From contig NZ_JH815185.1 of NCBI RefSeq assembly GCF_000296385.1, forward strand, positions 1,465,591 to 1,529,590: a stretch of DNA of 64,000 bases, in the 5' to 3' direction. Origin of the DNA: Lachnoanaerobaculum sp. OBRC5-5 (lineage in GTDB: Bacteria; Bacillota; Clostridia; Lachnospirales; Lachnospiraceae). This document shows, piece after piece, positions 18,187-27,876 of this stretch (the stretch's first letter is position 1; every line of letters starts with the position of its first letter). Made by a program: the position numbers and the translations under genes. The notes beneath the pieces were generated by a model. That model made no database searches and was not told the origin of the DNA. It saw nothing but the letters and a program-made list of their open reading frames with translations.

Positions 18187-18456
18187 ATGACTACAAATCT
18201 AAATATAAGAACAGATAAAAATATAAAGGATCAGGCTGAAGAAATTTTCAACCAACTTGGTCTCAATATGACAACAGCTATAAATATGTTTTTGAGAACG
18301 GCAGTCAGAGAAAACGGCATCCCGTTTGAGCTGAAGCTTGACACACCTAACAAAGATACAAAGGCTGCTATTGAAGAAGGACGCAAGCTCTTTAATGACG
18401 ATTCTGTCAAAGGATATAACAGCATTAAAGAACTAAGAGATGCTTTGGATGTATGA
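18187..18456 (+). CDS. RelB/DinJ-family antitoxin
   Basis: An 89-residue antitoxin. The N-terminal ribbon-helix-helix part MTTNLNIRTDKNIKDQAEEIFNQLGLNM is the DinJ signature, followed by TTAINMFLRTAVRENGIPFEL. The C-terminal acidic tail (residues 55-89) should wrap the toxin. The start follows TTGGAGG; a longer frame from 18088 overlaps the promoter. It overlaps the toxin by four bases, the usual coupling in such pairs. DinJ-type proteins repress their own promoter together with the toxin. Confidence 0.92.
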   Translation: MTTNLNIRTDKNIKDQAEEIFNQLGLNMTTAINMFLRTAVRENGIPFELKLDTPNKDTKAAIEEGRKLFNDDSVKGYNSIKELRDALDV

Positions 18457-18728
18457 AGTACACTATAAAATTTACTACTCAGTTTAAAAGAGATTTGAAA
18501 CTTGCAAAAAAGCAAAATAAGAATATCGATAAACTGTTTGAGATAATTGAGATTTTGGCAAACGGAAACCAATTGCCGGCAAAGTATAGAGATCACGAGC
18601 TTACAGGTAATTATAAAGATACCGGAGAATGTCATATAGAACCGGATTGGTTACTTATATATGAAATTCGTGAAGAGATACTTGTACTGATGTTAAATAG
18701 GGTGGGAAGTCATTCTGAATTGTTCTAG
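18453..18728 (+). CDS. YafQ-family mRNA interferase toxin
   Basis: A 91-residue RelE-superfamily toxin that cleaves mRNA on the ribosome when free of antitoxin. The family pattern is complete: KYRDHELTGNY (residues about 44-54), ECHIEPDWLLIYE (about 59-71) and the end VGSHSELF, which carries the catalytic His. It is coupled to the DinJ-like antitoxin upstream. The intact catalytic residues suggest an active system. Confidence 0.92.
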   Translation: MKYTIKFTTQFKRDLKLAKKQNKNIDKLFEIIEILANGNQLPAKYRDHELTGNYKDTGECHIEPDWLLIYEIREEILVLMLNRVGSHSELF

Positions 18729-18752
18729 TGACAGATATATAAGAGGAGGAGT

Positions 18753-18988
18753 ATGGAAATGGGAAAAATTTATCTAATAAAAATTTAAATAATGAAGAAA
18801 ACTCAGACAATTCAAATACTGATAATAATTTGCATCAGCCTACTGATAATGTAGATAATAACAACGACAATAATACGACCAAGCTTAGAACAATATCAGA
18901 CCTTTTTTTAGATTATTTTGGTCTTTTACCTATTGTTAGTGCTATAATATATAAAATATGTGTACTATTGAACTTTAACTTCAAATAA
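18753..18988 (+). pseudogene. Asn-rich small membrane protein gene with a probable frameshift
   Basis: AGAGGAGGAG is followed by ATGGAAATGGG, but the frame stops after 11 codons. The next frame continues with NKNLNNEENSDNSNTDNN and further Asn/Asp-rich sequence, then a hydrophobic helix (FLDYFGLLPIVSAIIYKICVLL), and stops at 18988. One extra A in the AAAAA run at about 18763-18767 would join start and body. This is either a disrupted gene, phase variation at a homopolymer or a sequence error. Confidence 0.45.
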
Positions 18989-19041
18989 TATATATTTATG
19001 TTAGTAATACCTACTTAACCGCGCACTTCAGGAGGTTCATT

Positions 19042-19290
19042 ATGAATAGAAACGATGATAACAGCATAACCTATATAGCTTACAAGGTTGCAATTCTGCT
19101 TGTACTGTTGATATTGATATTTAATGCGGATAAAATTGCACCACGTATATTCCTTTATAATTATGCAGATAACAACTACAGTGATTCGGCATTTATGCCG
19201 GCATATATTACAACACAGATAATACTTTCTCTTTTGTCTGTTTTGGATATAGGATTGATAGTGGTTGATTATCTTAAATTAAAGAAATAG
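19042..19290 (+). CDS. Small membrane protein with two helices
   Basis: An 82-residue protein preceded by CAGGAGG. It begins with a polar, Asn-rich stretch (MNRNDDNSITY), then a hydrophobic helix (VAILLVLLILIF), a 35-residue loop rich in Tyr and Asn, and a second helix (IILSLLSVLDIGLIVV) with a basic end KLKK. It resembles the layout of the frameshifted neighbour at 18753. I recognise no family. Confidence 0.55.
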   Translation: MNRNDDNSITYIAYKVAILLVLLILIFNADKIAPRIFLYNYADNNYSDSAFMPAYITTQIILSLLSVLDIGLIVVDYLKLKK

Positions 19291-19298
19291 GATAGGTT

Positions 19299-20627
19299 TT
19301 ACCCTATCCATACCTGTCCGGAATTTCCGGGGATATTTACATGCATATTCCCGTCGAAATTCCTTTTTTCTCCTGAGAAGATTTCTGTAAATTCACCGCT
19401 GATATTTAAATGAACATCTGCATTAATGTCATCATTATTTACTATGGCAACAAGTCTTTTATCTCCATACTCTCTTAAAAATGCATACTGTCTGTTTGTA
19501 AGCAAAAGCTCTCTATAGCCTGCCTCTCCAACCCATGGATTTGAAATTCTCATATTTCCCAAGGCTGCAATCAGTTTGGTATTTTTATTTGATTCTAATG
19601 CAGTCTTATAATCCTCAAAGTTTAGCTCAGGTCTAAGTATATCATCTGCATAAGGTTTCTTCTCGCCCTCAATAGCAAACTCCGAGCCGTAGTATATGGA
19701 CGGCTTTCCGGGCAATGTATATAAAAGCACATGTACAGGTGCAAAATGATTCTTATTATTTAGCTTTGTATAAATTCTTGCCACATCATGATTGTCAACA
19801 AAGTTATAAAAAGCATTGGCGATATGCATTCCCATATCTGTACAACGCTTTACGGTATGTGCTATCTCAAAGTAGTTATGATCATTGTGTCCTGAATAAA
19901 GAGCCTTGTGCAACCAATAATTGGTTACCGACTGAAGCATATTTTCATTTACCCATCTGGTGTAATCTCCGTGAATCACTTCACCCATAAGCCAAAAATC
20001 CTGCTTGCAAGAATCCGTCACAGACCTCAGCTCACTCATAAAGGTAAAGTCAAGTACATCTGCAGCATCAAGCCTTATTCCGTCTATATCAAACTCACTT
20101 ATCCAAAATCTTGCCACATCCAGCATATACTCTCTTACTGCCGGATTTTGATGATTGAGATTTACAAGAGTACCGTGTCCGTCCCAGCTGTCATAATATA
20201 ATCCGTCATTATAATCATTATTCCAATCAAAATGCAGATTTTTAAACCATTCCTTGTATGCACTGTTTTCTCTTTTCTCTTTTACATCCTTAAATGCAAA
20301 GAATTCTCTGCCTACATGATTGAATACACCATCCACTATAACTTTTATATCATTTTCATGACAGGTATTTATAAAGGCTTTTAAGTCCTCATTGTCCCCA
20401 AGTCTTGAATCAAGCTTTTTATAGTCTACAGTCTCATAACCATGGCCTACAGACTCAAATAGCGGCCCGATATATATCGCATTGCATCCAAGCCTCTTTA
20501 TATGACCTATCCAAGGCAAAAGCTTATTTAATCTATGCTCATTTATTTCAAACGAATTTGTTTTCGGTGCTCCTGTCATTCCGATAGGATAAATATGATA
20601 AAACACCGCACTGTCATACCACTTCAT
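19299..20627 (-). CDS. Alpha-amylase family glycosyl hydrolase (GH13)
   Basis: A 442-residue cytoplasmic enzyme without signal peptide. The four GH13 regions are present: DGVFNH (99-104), GIRLDAAD with nucleophile Asp187 (183-190), GEVIHG with acid/base Glu216 (215-220), and FVDNHD (276-281). The small size and the missing N-terminal CBM-type domain suggest a compact maltodextrin or cyclomaltodextrin-hydrolysing enzyme acting on short glucans inside the cell. It lies alone, with no sugar transporter next to it. Confidence 0.9.
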   Translation of the reverse strand: MKWYDSAVFYHIYPIGMTGAPKTNSFEINEHRLNKLLPWIGHIKRLGCNAIYIGPLFESVGHGYETVDYKKLDSRLGDNEDLKAFINTCHENDIKVIVDGVFNHVGREFFAFKDVKEKRENSAYKEWFKNLHFDWNNDYNDGLYYDSWDGHGTLVNLNHQNPAVREYMLDVARFWISEFDIDGIRLDAADVLDFTFMSELRSVTDSCKQDFWLMGEVIHGDYTRWVNENMLQSVTNYWLHKALYSGHNDHNYFEIAHTVKRCTDMGMHIANAFYNFVDNHDVARIYTKLNNKNHFAPVHVLLYTLPGKPSIYYGSEFAIEGEKKPYADDILRPELNFEDYKTALESNKNTKLIAALGNMRISNPWVGEAGYRELLLTNRQYAFLREYGDKRLVAIVNNDDINADVHLNISGEFTEIFSGEKRNFDGNMHVNIPGNSGQVWIG

Positions 20628-20703
20628 AGTATCTCCTTAAAAACAAGGCTTTTAAATCCACAAATCAATCGTGAATTAAAAGCCCCTATACTCATATTTA
20701 TAT

Positions 20704-21810
20704 TTAATTTTTGTAAACCTTCAAAACATTATCCATTTTGGATTTCATATTCTCAAGTACCATATCAAACAAGGTAATTGCAACCATGCTCTCTACCACC
20801 ACTACAGCTCTTGGAACTATAACCGGGTCATGTCTGCCCTTTATCTCAAGTTCCACCTCTTCATTTATCGCATTCACAGTTTCCTGCTCTCTTGCAATAG
20901 ATGGTGTAGGCTTTACCGCCGCATTGATAATTATAGGTGAACCGTCACTTATTCCCCCAAGTATACCTCCTGACATATTTGTCTTTTTTCTGATATGAAG
21001 TCCGGTATCATCCTCATCTACAAAGAAAGAGTCATTATTTTGTGATCCTTTCATAGTACTTACATGAAAACCTGCACCAAACTCCACTCCTTTTATAGCA
21101 CCTATACTCATGACAGCTGCTGAGAGCCTTGCATCAAGCTTATCAAATACCGGTTCTCCAAGTCCCGGCATTACACCTGTTGCTATACATCCTATGATAC
21201 CGCCCAAAGAATCTTTCTCTTCCTTGGCTCTTTTTATAAGCTCCACCGCCTTGTCGGCAGCTTCATTATCAGGCATATATACATCATTTTCACTGCACTC
21301 TTCAAGGTTAAAGTTTTCGGCATATACATTTCCTATACTTTGAGTGAATGCCTGTACCTTGATACCCAGCATTTCAAGTGCCTTTATAGCTATGGCACCC
21401 CCTATTACTCTGCCTATTGTTTCTCTACCTGAGCTTCTTCCGCCGCCGCGGTAATCTCTGAAGCCGAACTTTGAATCAAATGAGAAATCGGCATGTCCGG
21501 GTCTGTAAGTAATAGCCAGTTCATCGTAGTCCTGTGACCTTTGAGACTGATTTTCAAGCATCACCATAATAGGTGTACCTGTTGTTTTACCGCCAAACAC
21601 TCCGGAATAAATACGACATTTGTCGTTTTCATTTCTGGATGTGGTAACAGTACTCTGTCCCGGTTTTCTTCTGTCCAGAAACTTTTGGATATCCTCTTCA
21701 CTTAGTTCTATACCTGCCGGCACGCCGTCCACTATAGCACCCAAAGCTACTCCATGTGACTCTCCAAAAGTTGTAACTACAAAGCTTTTTCCAAAACTTG
21801 AACCTGCCAT
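20704..21810 (-). CDS. aroC: Chorismate synthase
   Basis: A 368-residue enzyme that makes chorismate from 5-enolpyruvylshikimate 3-phosphate using reduced FMN, the final step of the shikimate pathway. Signatures are GESHG (about 16-20), YRPGHADFSF and GRSSGRETIGRV. The start MAGSSFGK follows GGAGGTATA; eight further codons are open upstream but lie inside the neighbouring gene. The ATG overlaps the stop of the lactonase gene by one base, so the two are coupled. Confidence 0.95.
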   Translation of the reverse strand: MAGSSFGKSFVVTTFGESHGVALGAIVDGVPAGIELSEEDIQKFLDRRKPGQSTVTTSRNENDKCRIYSGVFGGKTTGTPIMVMLENQSQRSQDYDELAITYRPGHADFSFDSKFGFRDYRGGGRSSGRETIGRVIGGAIAIKALEMLGIKVQAFTQSIGNVYAENFNLEECSENDVYMPDNEAADKAVELIKRAKEEKDSLGGIIGCIATGVMPGLGEPVFDKLDARLSAAVMSIGAIKGVEFGAGFHVSTMKGSQNNDSFFVDEDDTGLHIRKKTNMSGGILGGISDGSPIIINAAVKPTPSIAREQETVNAINEEVELEIKGRHDPVIVPRAVVVVESMVAITLFDMVLENMKSKMDNVLKVYKN

Positions 21811-22868
21811 TATACCTCCACTATGACACAGCAATTAGGCTGATTAACTCTTATAATATTTGAGCACATCACAATCAGACCTGTTGAATAATCTATCTTA
21901 AAGAATGTAATACTTCCGCTCTCATGATTTATGGATGCAATATGATGATTGTCAGGGAAAATCGCCACATCCTTCGGATACTCACCGCTTATTGGAAGAC
22001 ACATCTTCTCTTTTAAAAGTCCGGTCTCGGCATCTCTTTCATACAAACATACCGAATTGTCACCGGCATTTGTTGTAAATAGGAATTTCTCATCGGCATT
22101 AAGTGTCAGTGTGGTTGCGGCTGTAAGTTCCGAGAGCTTATTGCTTCCTGTTGTAGGCACTGTTTGAATCTTCTCAATCTGAGGCATTCTGCAACCCGGC
22201 TTAGCTTCATAGGTAAATACATCCACCACATTTTTCATCTCATACATCAGGTATAGAAACTTTCCGTCCCTCGAAAATTCAAAAAATCTCGGTGCGGAAT
22301 TTATATCGCACGGAATCATATCGACAAGGGAGAGTCTCTCATCTTTATTGTCAAAATGATATATTTTCACCTGATCTATTCCAAGGTCGGCAGCCATAAC
22401 AAAATGTCCGTCAGGAGTTGTTCTTGTACAGCTTACATGAGGTCTGAAATTTCTTTCAGCTATGGAGCCAAGTCCTTTGTGATAAACCTCATCCACTATC
22501 TCTCCCACACTTCCGTCCTTGTGAAGCTTCAAAACCGTAATTTTCCCGTCATGATATCCGGATACGAATATAAATTTATCTTTTATATCTGTTGAAAGAT
22601 GACAACCTCTCATTCCGTTTATCTTTACAGAGTTTAATCTTTCAAGCCCTCCGTCAGGCAAAATTCTGAATGAAACGATTCCTTCATCGGCAATTGAATA
22701 CAATGTCTTCTGGTCTCTTGATTTGATGACATAGGAAGAGTTGTCTACATCCACTTCATCTTTTTTGACAAAACAGCCCTTCTTTGTATCCACATCATAT
22801 ATTGTAATTCCCTTTGCTTTTCCTGTATATGAATAAGATCCCACATAGGCAACATACTTTCCGCTCAT
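21810..22868 (-). CDS. Lactonase-family beta-propeller protein (6-phosphogluconolactonase-like)
   Basis: A 352-residue protein of the seven-bladed propeller lactonase family (PF10282): YVGSYSYTGKAKGITIY at the N-terminus, RPHVSCTRTTPDGHFVMAADLG near residue 145 and YPKDVAIFPDNHHIASINHESGSI near residue 300. Members hydrolyse 6-phosphogluconolactone or related lactones. ATG at 22868 is preferred over 22874 because AGGAG is seven bases before it. It is coupled to aroC, with no obvious metabolic link. Confidence 0.85.
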   Translation of the reverse strand: MSGKYVAYVGSYSYTGKAKGITIYDVDTKKGCFVKKDEVDVDNSSYVIKSRDQKTLYSIADEGIVSFRILPDGGLERLNSVKINGMRGCHLSTDIKDKFIFVSGYHDGKITVLKLHKDGSVGEIVDEVYHKGLGSIAERNFRPHVSCTRTTPDGHFVMAADLGIDQVKIYHFDNKDERLSLVDMIPCDINSAPRFFEFSRDGKFLYLMYEMKNVVDVFTYEAKPGCRMPQIEKIQTVPTTGSNKLSELTAATTLTLNADEKFLFTTNAGDNSVCLYERDAETGLLKEKMCLPISGEYPKDVAIFPDNHHIASINHESGSITFFKIDYSTGLIVMCSNIIRVNQPNCCVIVEV

Positions 22869-22982
22869 AAACATACTCCTTTAAACTTATATAGCTCAAT
22901 TCTATCATAAAATCCATATTTTTTGAACTTATTTACTCAAAATAATGTTCTAATCAAAAAATATTTTGACACCTTTTGAGTT

Positions 22983-23918
22983 TTAAATTACCCAATCAAA
23001 ATTGTTGGAAAGCTCATACGGTGTGTTCTGATATACATAGAAATTCAGCCAGTTTCCGTATAATGTATTGGAAAAATTTCTCCAGCTCAACACAGGTCTT
23101 GAAAAAGGATCATTGTCACTGAAATAGTTCTTCGGCAATGCAGGATTCAAACCCTTTGCAACATCTCTGTGGTACTCATTACTGAGAGTCATTCTGTCAT
23201 ACTCGGGATGTCCCTGTATAAAAACTTGAGATCCGCTGCCATACTCATTAAGCACAAGGAGTACTCCCGCTTCGTCAGACTTGGCCAAAACCTGAAGCTC
23301 AGGATGTTTTAATACATCTTCCAATTTAACTTCCGTATTCCTTGAATGTGGGCAGTTTACAAAATCATCCATACTTCTGACTAATGGCACTTTTTTCTTT
23401 AAAATCTCGTGTACGAACACTCCTGCCAGCTTTTCTTTTCTCTCATATTTGGGTATTCCAAAATGATAGTAAAGCCCTGCCTGTGCCGCCCAACAAATAT
23501 GCAGAGTAGATGTTACATGAGTCTTTGACCATTCCATTATTTCACAAAGCTCACTCCAATAATTTACCTCTTCAAAATCCATAAGTTCTACAGGGGCACC
23601 TGTTATTATCATACCATCATATTTATCATTTTTTATATCTTCAAAAAAGGTATAAAATTTATTTATATGACTTTGGCTTGTATTCTTTGACTGATGACTT
23701 TTCATCATCAAAAATGAACAGTCTACCTGCAATGGGCTATTTGATAATGCCCTAAGAATCTGAGTCTCTGTATCTTCTTTTATAGGCATCAAGTTTAATA
23801 TCAAAATCTGCAATGGTCTGATATCCTGAGAAATAGCCCTATCCTCATCCATTACAAATATATTCTCAGATTCAAGTATCTCTTTTGCCGGCAGTCCTTT
23901 TTGTATTTTTATTGGCAT
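22983..23918 (-). CDS. metAA: Homoserine O-acetyltransferase, MetA type
   Basis: A 311-residue enzyme of methionine synthesis. The catalytic Cys142 is in HICWAAQAG, and His and Glu of the triad are in QGHPEYD. Residue 111 is Glu (GAPVE); in studied MetA proteins Glu at this site goes with acetyl-CoA and Gly with succinyl-CoA, so this one should acetylate homoserine. It is separated from ligA by about 50 bp with no SAM riboswitch. Confidence 0.93.
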   Translation of the reverse strand: MPIKIQKGLPAKEILESENIFVMDEDRAISQDIRPLQILILNLMPIKEDTETQILRALSNSPLQVDCSFLMMKSHQSKNTSQSHINKFYTFFEDIKNDKYDGMIITGAPVELMDFEEVNYWSELCEIMEWSKTHVTSTLHICWAAQAGLYYHFGIPKYERKEKLAGVFVHEILKKKVPLVRSMDDFVNCPHSRNTEVKLEDVLKHPELQVLAKSDEAGVLLVLNEYGSGSQVFIQGHPEYDRMTLSNEYHRDVAKGLNPALPKNYFSDNDPFSRPVLSWRNFSNTLYGNWLNFYVYQNTPYELSNNFDWVI

Positions 23919-23966
23919 AATACCTCTTTTCCTGTAGACAAAGCTGTCTACAAATAAACATATTAT

Positions 23967-25919
23967 TTATTCTTCTAAAAGTTTTAAAAAATCCTCCTCC
24001 GAGATTATCTCAACTCCAAGTTCTTTAGCTTTTTTATTTTTAGAAGAATTTGATGCGGTATCATTATTTATCAAGAAGTTTGTCTTACTTGATACACTTC
24101 CTGATACCTTTCCTCCATTCTTTTCTATAAGTTCTTTCAACTCATTTCTGTTTGTAAAATGTTCCAGCGAGCCTGTGATAACAAATACTTTTCCGGCAAA
24201 CGAATCACTTCCCGCAGACTCTTCCGCTTCAAATATAAGGACTTCTCTAAGGCTCTTTACATTTTCTATATTCTTGGAATCCTTAAAAAAATCAACTATC
24301 GAATTTGCCAGTACTTCACCGATTCCCTCTATTTCAAGCAGTTCATCTTTCCCGGCGGTAATAATTTTGTCAATATCATTGTCAAAATACTTTGCAATCA
24401 TCTTGGCATTGGCACTTCCTATTCCGTTTATTCCAAGTGAATATAAAAATCTTGCCACATTTGTATGTTTTGCTTCTTCAAGTGCCGCCATAAGCTTCTC
24501 ATAGCTTCTCTTTCCAAAGCCCTCCATATTTACAATCTCATCTTTATATCTATCCAGCTTAAATATATCACTGTCATTTTTTATAAAGCCCTTTGAGAGG
24601 AATTTCTCCAATGTGGACTCTGAAAGTCCGTCGATATTTAATGCATCTCTGGATGCCATAAGAGCATACTGTTTTATATGCTTTATCTGACAGTCAGGGT
24701 TTGTACATAAAAGTACCTTGGACTCATTGTCCTGTTTTATACTTGCATGGCTTCCACATGCCGGACAGGTATCCGGAACTTTTTCAGTATTTGATTTTGT
24801 TAGATTCTCATATACCTGCGGAATTATCATATTGGCCTTATATACAGATATTTCATCACCGACTCCAAGCATCAAATCTTCAAATATACTTACATTGTGA
24901 AGGCTGGCTCTTGAAACTGTAGTTCCCTCAAGTTCTACAGGTTCAAATACAGCCACCGGATTTATAAGTCCTGTTCTTGACGGACTCCACTCTATATATT
25001 TAAGTTTTGTTACCTGTCTTTCATCACTCCATTTAAATGCTATAGCATTTCTTGGGAATTTTGAAGTACTTCCAAGTCTTTCTCCAAGTGCGATATCATC
25101 AAGTAAAAGTACCAATCCGTCTGAAGGAATATCATTGCTCTCTATCTTTGACTCAAACTCGGCTATATCATCTGCAATGCTTTTGCTGTCTGTAAATTTA
25201 TATTCCACTACATCAAAGCCTTCATTTTTTGCCCATTCAAACTGCTTTGCCTTTGAGTTTTCAAAATCTATGCCGTCGGCTTTTACCACATTGAAAATAT
25301 TGCAATATACCATCCTTGACTTTGTAATGGCAGGATTAAGCTGTCTTACAGAACCTGAGCAAAGATTTCTCGGATTCTTATACTTGGCAGTTGCATCCTC
25401 TATAGCATCATTAATTCTCTTAAAGTCGGAATATTTTATAATTGCCTCACCTCTAAGTATCAATTCACCCTTAAATTCTATCTTTAGAGGTATATTTTGG
25501 AAATTTTTGGCATTATTTGTAATAACCTCTCCTATAGTTCCGTTACCTCTTGTGACGGCTTCCACCAGTTCACCGTCTCTGTAGGTCAATACTATAGTAA
25601 GTCCGTCCATCTTCCATGAGAGTAATGCCTTGTTATCACCAAGCCATTCTCTAAGATCTTCCACACTTTTAGTCTTATCCAGTGAAAGCATAGGGCTTTC
25701 ATGGGCTTTCTTTGGAAGTTCACCTGCTATTTCATATCCTACATTCTGAGTGGGCGAATTAGATAAAACCACATTTGTTTCTTTTTCTAATTCTAAAAGC
25801 TCATCATAGAGTTTATCATATTCTATATTAGGCATTATCTCAACCGCATCCACGTAGTAGCTTTTTGCGGCCTTATTAAGTATTTCAACCAGTTCCTTAA
25901 TTCTCTTTTTCTTATCCAT
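23967..25919 (-). CDS. ligA: NAD-dependent DNA ligase
   Basis: A 650-residue ligase. The adenylated lysine is Lys103 in SWKMDGL. The OB domain is followed by a four-Cys zinc finger (CPACGSHA and CTNPDC, about residues 390-415), helix-hairpin-helix repeats (GINGIGSANAKMIA, IEGIGEVLANSI) and a BRCT domain from about residue 575 (FAGKVFVITGSLEHFTNRNEL). It seals nicks in replication and repair. It overlaps the pseudouridine synthase gene by eight bases. The only variation from LigA custom is Met in place of Ile/Leu in the KxDG neighbourhood, which is tolerated. Confidence 0.96.
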   Translation of the reverse strand: MDKKKRIKELVEILNKAAKSYYVDAVEIMPNIEYDKLYDELLELEKETNVVLSNSPTQNVGYEIAGELPKKAHESPMLSLDKTKSVEDLREWLGDNKALLSWKMDGLTIVLTYRDGELVEAVTRGNGTIGEVITNNAKNFQNIPLKIEFKGELILRGEAIIKYSDFKRINDAIEDATAKYKNPRNLCSGSVRQLNPAITKSRMVYCNIFNVVKADGIDFENSKAKQFEWAKNEGFDVVEYKFTDSKSIADDIAEFESKIESNDIPSDGLVLLLDDIALGERLGSTSKFPRNAIAFKWSDERQVTKLKYIEWSPSRTGLINPVAVFEPVELEGTTVSRASLHNVSIFEDLMLGVGDEISVYKANMIIPQVYENLTKSNTEKVPDTCPACGSHASIKQDNESKVLLCTNPDCQIKHIKQYALMASRDALNIDGLSESTLEKFLSKGFIKNDSDIFKLDRYKDEIVNMEGFGKRSYEKLMAALEEAKHTNVARFLYSLGINGIGSANAKMIAKYFDNDIDKIITAGKDELLEIEGIGEVLANSIVDFFKDSKNIENVKSLREVLIFEAEESAGSDSFAGKVFVITGSLEHFTNRNELKELIEKNGGKVSGSVSSKTNFLINNDTASNSSKNKKAKELGVEIISEEDFLKLLEE

Positions 25920-26640
25920 TTTCCCTTATCCCAAGTTCCTTATATAATTTCTTTACTTCCTCATCACTTAGGTTTCTGTAATCACCTAGGGCAAGTCCGT
26001 CAAGCTTTATATTTACTATTCTTACTCTGTTCAGCTTTTGAACCTTCACACCGCAGGCAAGGCACATTCGTCTTATCTGTCTGTTTAACCCTTGAGTCAA
26101 AACGATACTGAAAGTGTTTTTATTCAACTTTTTTACCTTGCATTTTCTTGTCTTGGTTTTTAACTCATACAGATATATACCGTTTGCCATTTTATTGATA
26201 AAGGCATCATCTATATCCTTATTTACCTTTACTATATATTCTTTTTCGTGATAATTTGCGGCTCTAAGAAGAGAGTTTGTAAGACTGCCCTGGTTTGTCA
26301 AAAGCAATAATCCGCTGGAATCCTTATCAAGTCTTCCGACAGGATATATTCTCTCCTTCATTCCGATATAGTCCACCACATTCATTGCACCGTCATTATC
26401 GGAGGTGGTACATACCAAGCCTTCAGGCTTATTAAAAGCTATTATTATAGGCTTTATCTTCTCTACATCCTTGCCCATACCTATATATCTGCCGTCAAAG
26501 CTTACAAGGTCATCATCACCCACTGTGGCTCCAAGCTCTATCACCTGTCCGTTTATCATAACTCTGCCGGCTTCTATAGCTTTGTCCGCTTCTCTTCTGG
26601 AGCAGACACCTATACTTGCCAGAAACTTATTTAGTCGCAT
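25912..26640 (-). CDS. rRNA pseudouridine synthase, RsuA/RluB/RluF family
   Basis: A 242-residue enzyme that isomerises uridine in 23S or possibly 16S rRNA. An S4 RNA-binding domain occupies residues 1-45 (MRLNKFLASIGVCSRREADK), followed by the catalytic domain with YPVGRLDKDSSGLLLLTNQG (Asp in GRLDKDS). The tail GLNRQIRRMCLACGVKVQKLNRV agrees with the RluF side of the family. It overlaps lgt and ligA. Confidence 0.92.
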   Translation of the reverse strand: MRLNKFLASIGVCSRREADKAIEAGRVMINGQVIELGATVGDDDLVSFDGRYIGMGKDVEKIKPIIIAFNKPEGLVCTTSDNDGAMNVVDYIGMKERIYPVGRLDKDSSGLLLLTNQGSLTNSLLRAANYHEKEYIVKVNKDIDDAFINKMANGIYLYELKTKTRKCKVKKLNKNTFSIVLTQGLNRQIRRMCLACGVKVQKLNRVRIVNIKLDGLALGDYRNLSDEEVKKLYKELGIRENG

Positions 26641-27484
26641 TCTTTACTCTCTTTCTTCCAACTGTTATACACCCTATAGAAACCACAAAACAAAGTCCTG
26701 CCAATAATTGTGATACGGCGATATTGGTATTTGGCAAAAGCAAGCTGTCTGTTCTAAGACTTTCTATTATCATTCTTCCAAGACCGTATCCGCCAAGATA
26801 GATAAAAAAGACCTCTCCGTCAAATTTCTTTCTCTTTCTGTACCACAACATGAAAGCAAGTACAATCAAATTCCAACAGCTCTCATAAAGGAATGTAGGA
26901 TGAACCTGAATATACTTTACTCCGTCAATCTCCATAGCATGGCTTAATACATCTTCATTTAACATTCCGGCACCTACTATATCCAGTTTATATCTCAGTG
27001 CAAAAAGTGAATCCGTATATCCTCCAAATGCCTCGGCATTAAAAAAATTTCCCCATCTTCCTATTGCCTGTCCCAGTATAAGTCCCAATACTCCGGTATC
27101 AGCCATTGAAAAAAACGACTGTTTTTTTACTTTGCAATAAACTGTCAATGTAATCACAGCAGCTATTACACCGCCGTATATTGCAAGTCCGCCACCACGA
27201 AGATTGAATATTTGAAGCAGGTCGTCTTTATACATATCCCATTCAAATACTACATAGTAGATTCTCGCACCTATTATCGAAAGCACTATTGCATACATGG
27301 CAAAGTCCAGATAAAGATCAGGATTTTGTCCTCTTCTCTTTGCATCCGCACAGGCAATATTTATTCCTGCAAGCATTCCAAGTCCTATTATTATTCCATA
27401 AAATGCAATCCTAAATCCGAATACATCAATATGATTTACCAAATGTTTTATATAAATCCCTAAATGTGGAAAAGCAACGTCCAT
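26627..27484 (-). CDS. lgt: Prolipoprotein diacylglyceryl transferase
   Basis: A 285-residue membrane enzyme that adds diacylglycerol to the lipobox Cys of prolipoproteins, including PotD and the lipoproteins at 54300 and 45993 in this window. The signature GQAIGRWGNFFNAEAFGG is at about residues 146-163, with seven hydrophobic helices and RGGGLAIYGG near residue 95. Two adjacent ATGs follow AGGAGGTT; the second has the better spacing. It overlaps the pseudouridine synthase by 14 bases. Confidence 0.95.
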   Translation of the reverse strand: MDVAFPHLGIYIKHLVNHIDVFGFRIAFYGIIIGLGMLAGINIACADAKRRGQNPDLYLDFAMYAIVLSIIGARIYYVVFEWDMYKDDLLQIFNLRGGGLAIYGGVIAAVITLTVYCKVKKQSFFSMADTGVLGLILGQAIGRWGNFFNAEAFGGYTDSLFALRYKLDIVGAGMLNEDVLSHAMEIDGVKYIQVHPTFLYESCWNLIVLAFMLWYRKRKKFDGEVFFIYLGGYGLGRMIIESLRTDSLLLPNTNIAVSQLLAGLCFVVSIGCITVGRKRVKNATK

Positions 27485-27603
27485 CATAACCTCCTAAGTA
27501 TTTTTATATCTTCATAGTATAGCATATCGGAGAAGATATAGCACTGCGAAAATTAGTATAAAATTTGTTAATGAAATAGTTTCGATTTAAGGCTTTACAA
27601 AAA

Positions 27604-27635
27604 GCACCCTATGTTTTTACATAGAGTGTTTGCTT
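27604..27635 (-). terminator. Terminator after the small membrane gene at 27661
   Basis: CACCCTATGT and ACATAGAGTG pair with one mismatch around a TTTT loop; on the minus strand GCTTTTTG follows. Confidence 0.65.
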
Positions 27636-27660
27636 TTATATGATGTGATTTTAATAGCTA

Positions 27661-27876
27661 TTATACTTTCTTATCCTTCTTATTTTTACCATATTTTATT
27701 TTTATTATATGAACAAATATCCTGCATACCACATAAGCTCTCCAAAATATTATAAAGGCATCATTGGATACCAGTTCTTTTAGAGTCCACCCTCGTTTTA
27801 TAAAATACATAAAAACCAACATTTGTACAATTAATATCAAAAATAAGTACAATAACTCTTTTATAATTGTCTTCAT
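27661..27876 (-). CDS. Small membrane protein downstream of the FGE-like gene
   Basis: A 71-residue protein: an N-terminal helix (LLYLFLILIVQMLVFMYFI), a short polar stretch, and a second hydrophobic part (AFIIFWRAYVVCRIFVHII) with a strongly basic tail KNKKDKKV. Its ATG overlaps the stop of the upstream FGE-like gene by four bases, so they are translated together. I recognise no family; the coupling suggests a membrane partner for the upstream protein. Confidence 0.6.
   Translation of the reverse strand: MKTIIKELLYLFLILIVQMLVFMYFIKRGWTLKELVSNDAFIIFWRAYVVCRIFVHIIKIKYGKNKKDKKV

Noticed and set aside
23919..23966. A SAM riboswitch before metA
   Set aside because: The gap to ligA is only about 50 bp and shows only a short TAGACA/TGTCTA hairpin.
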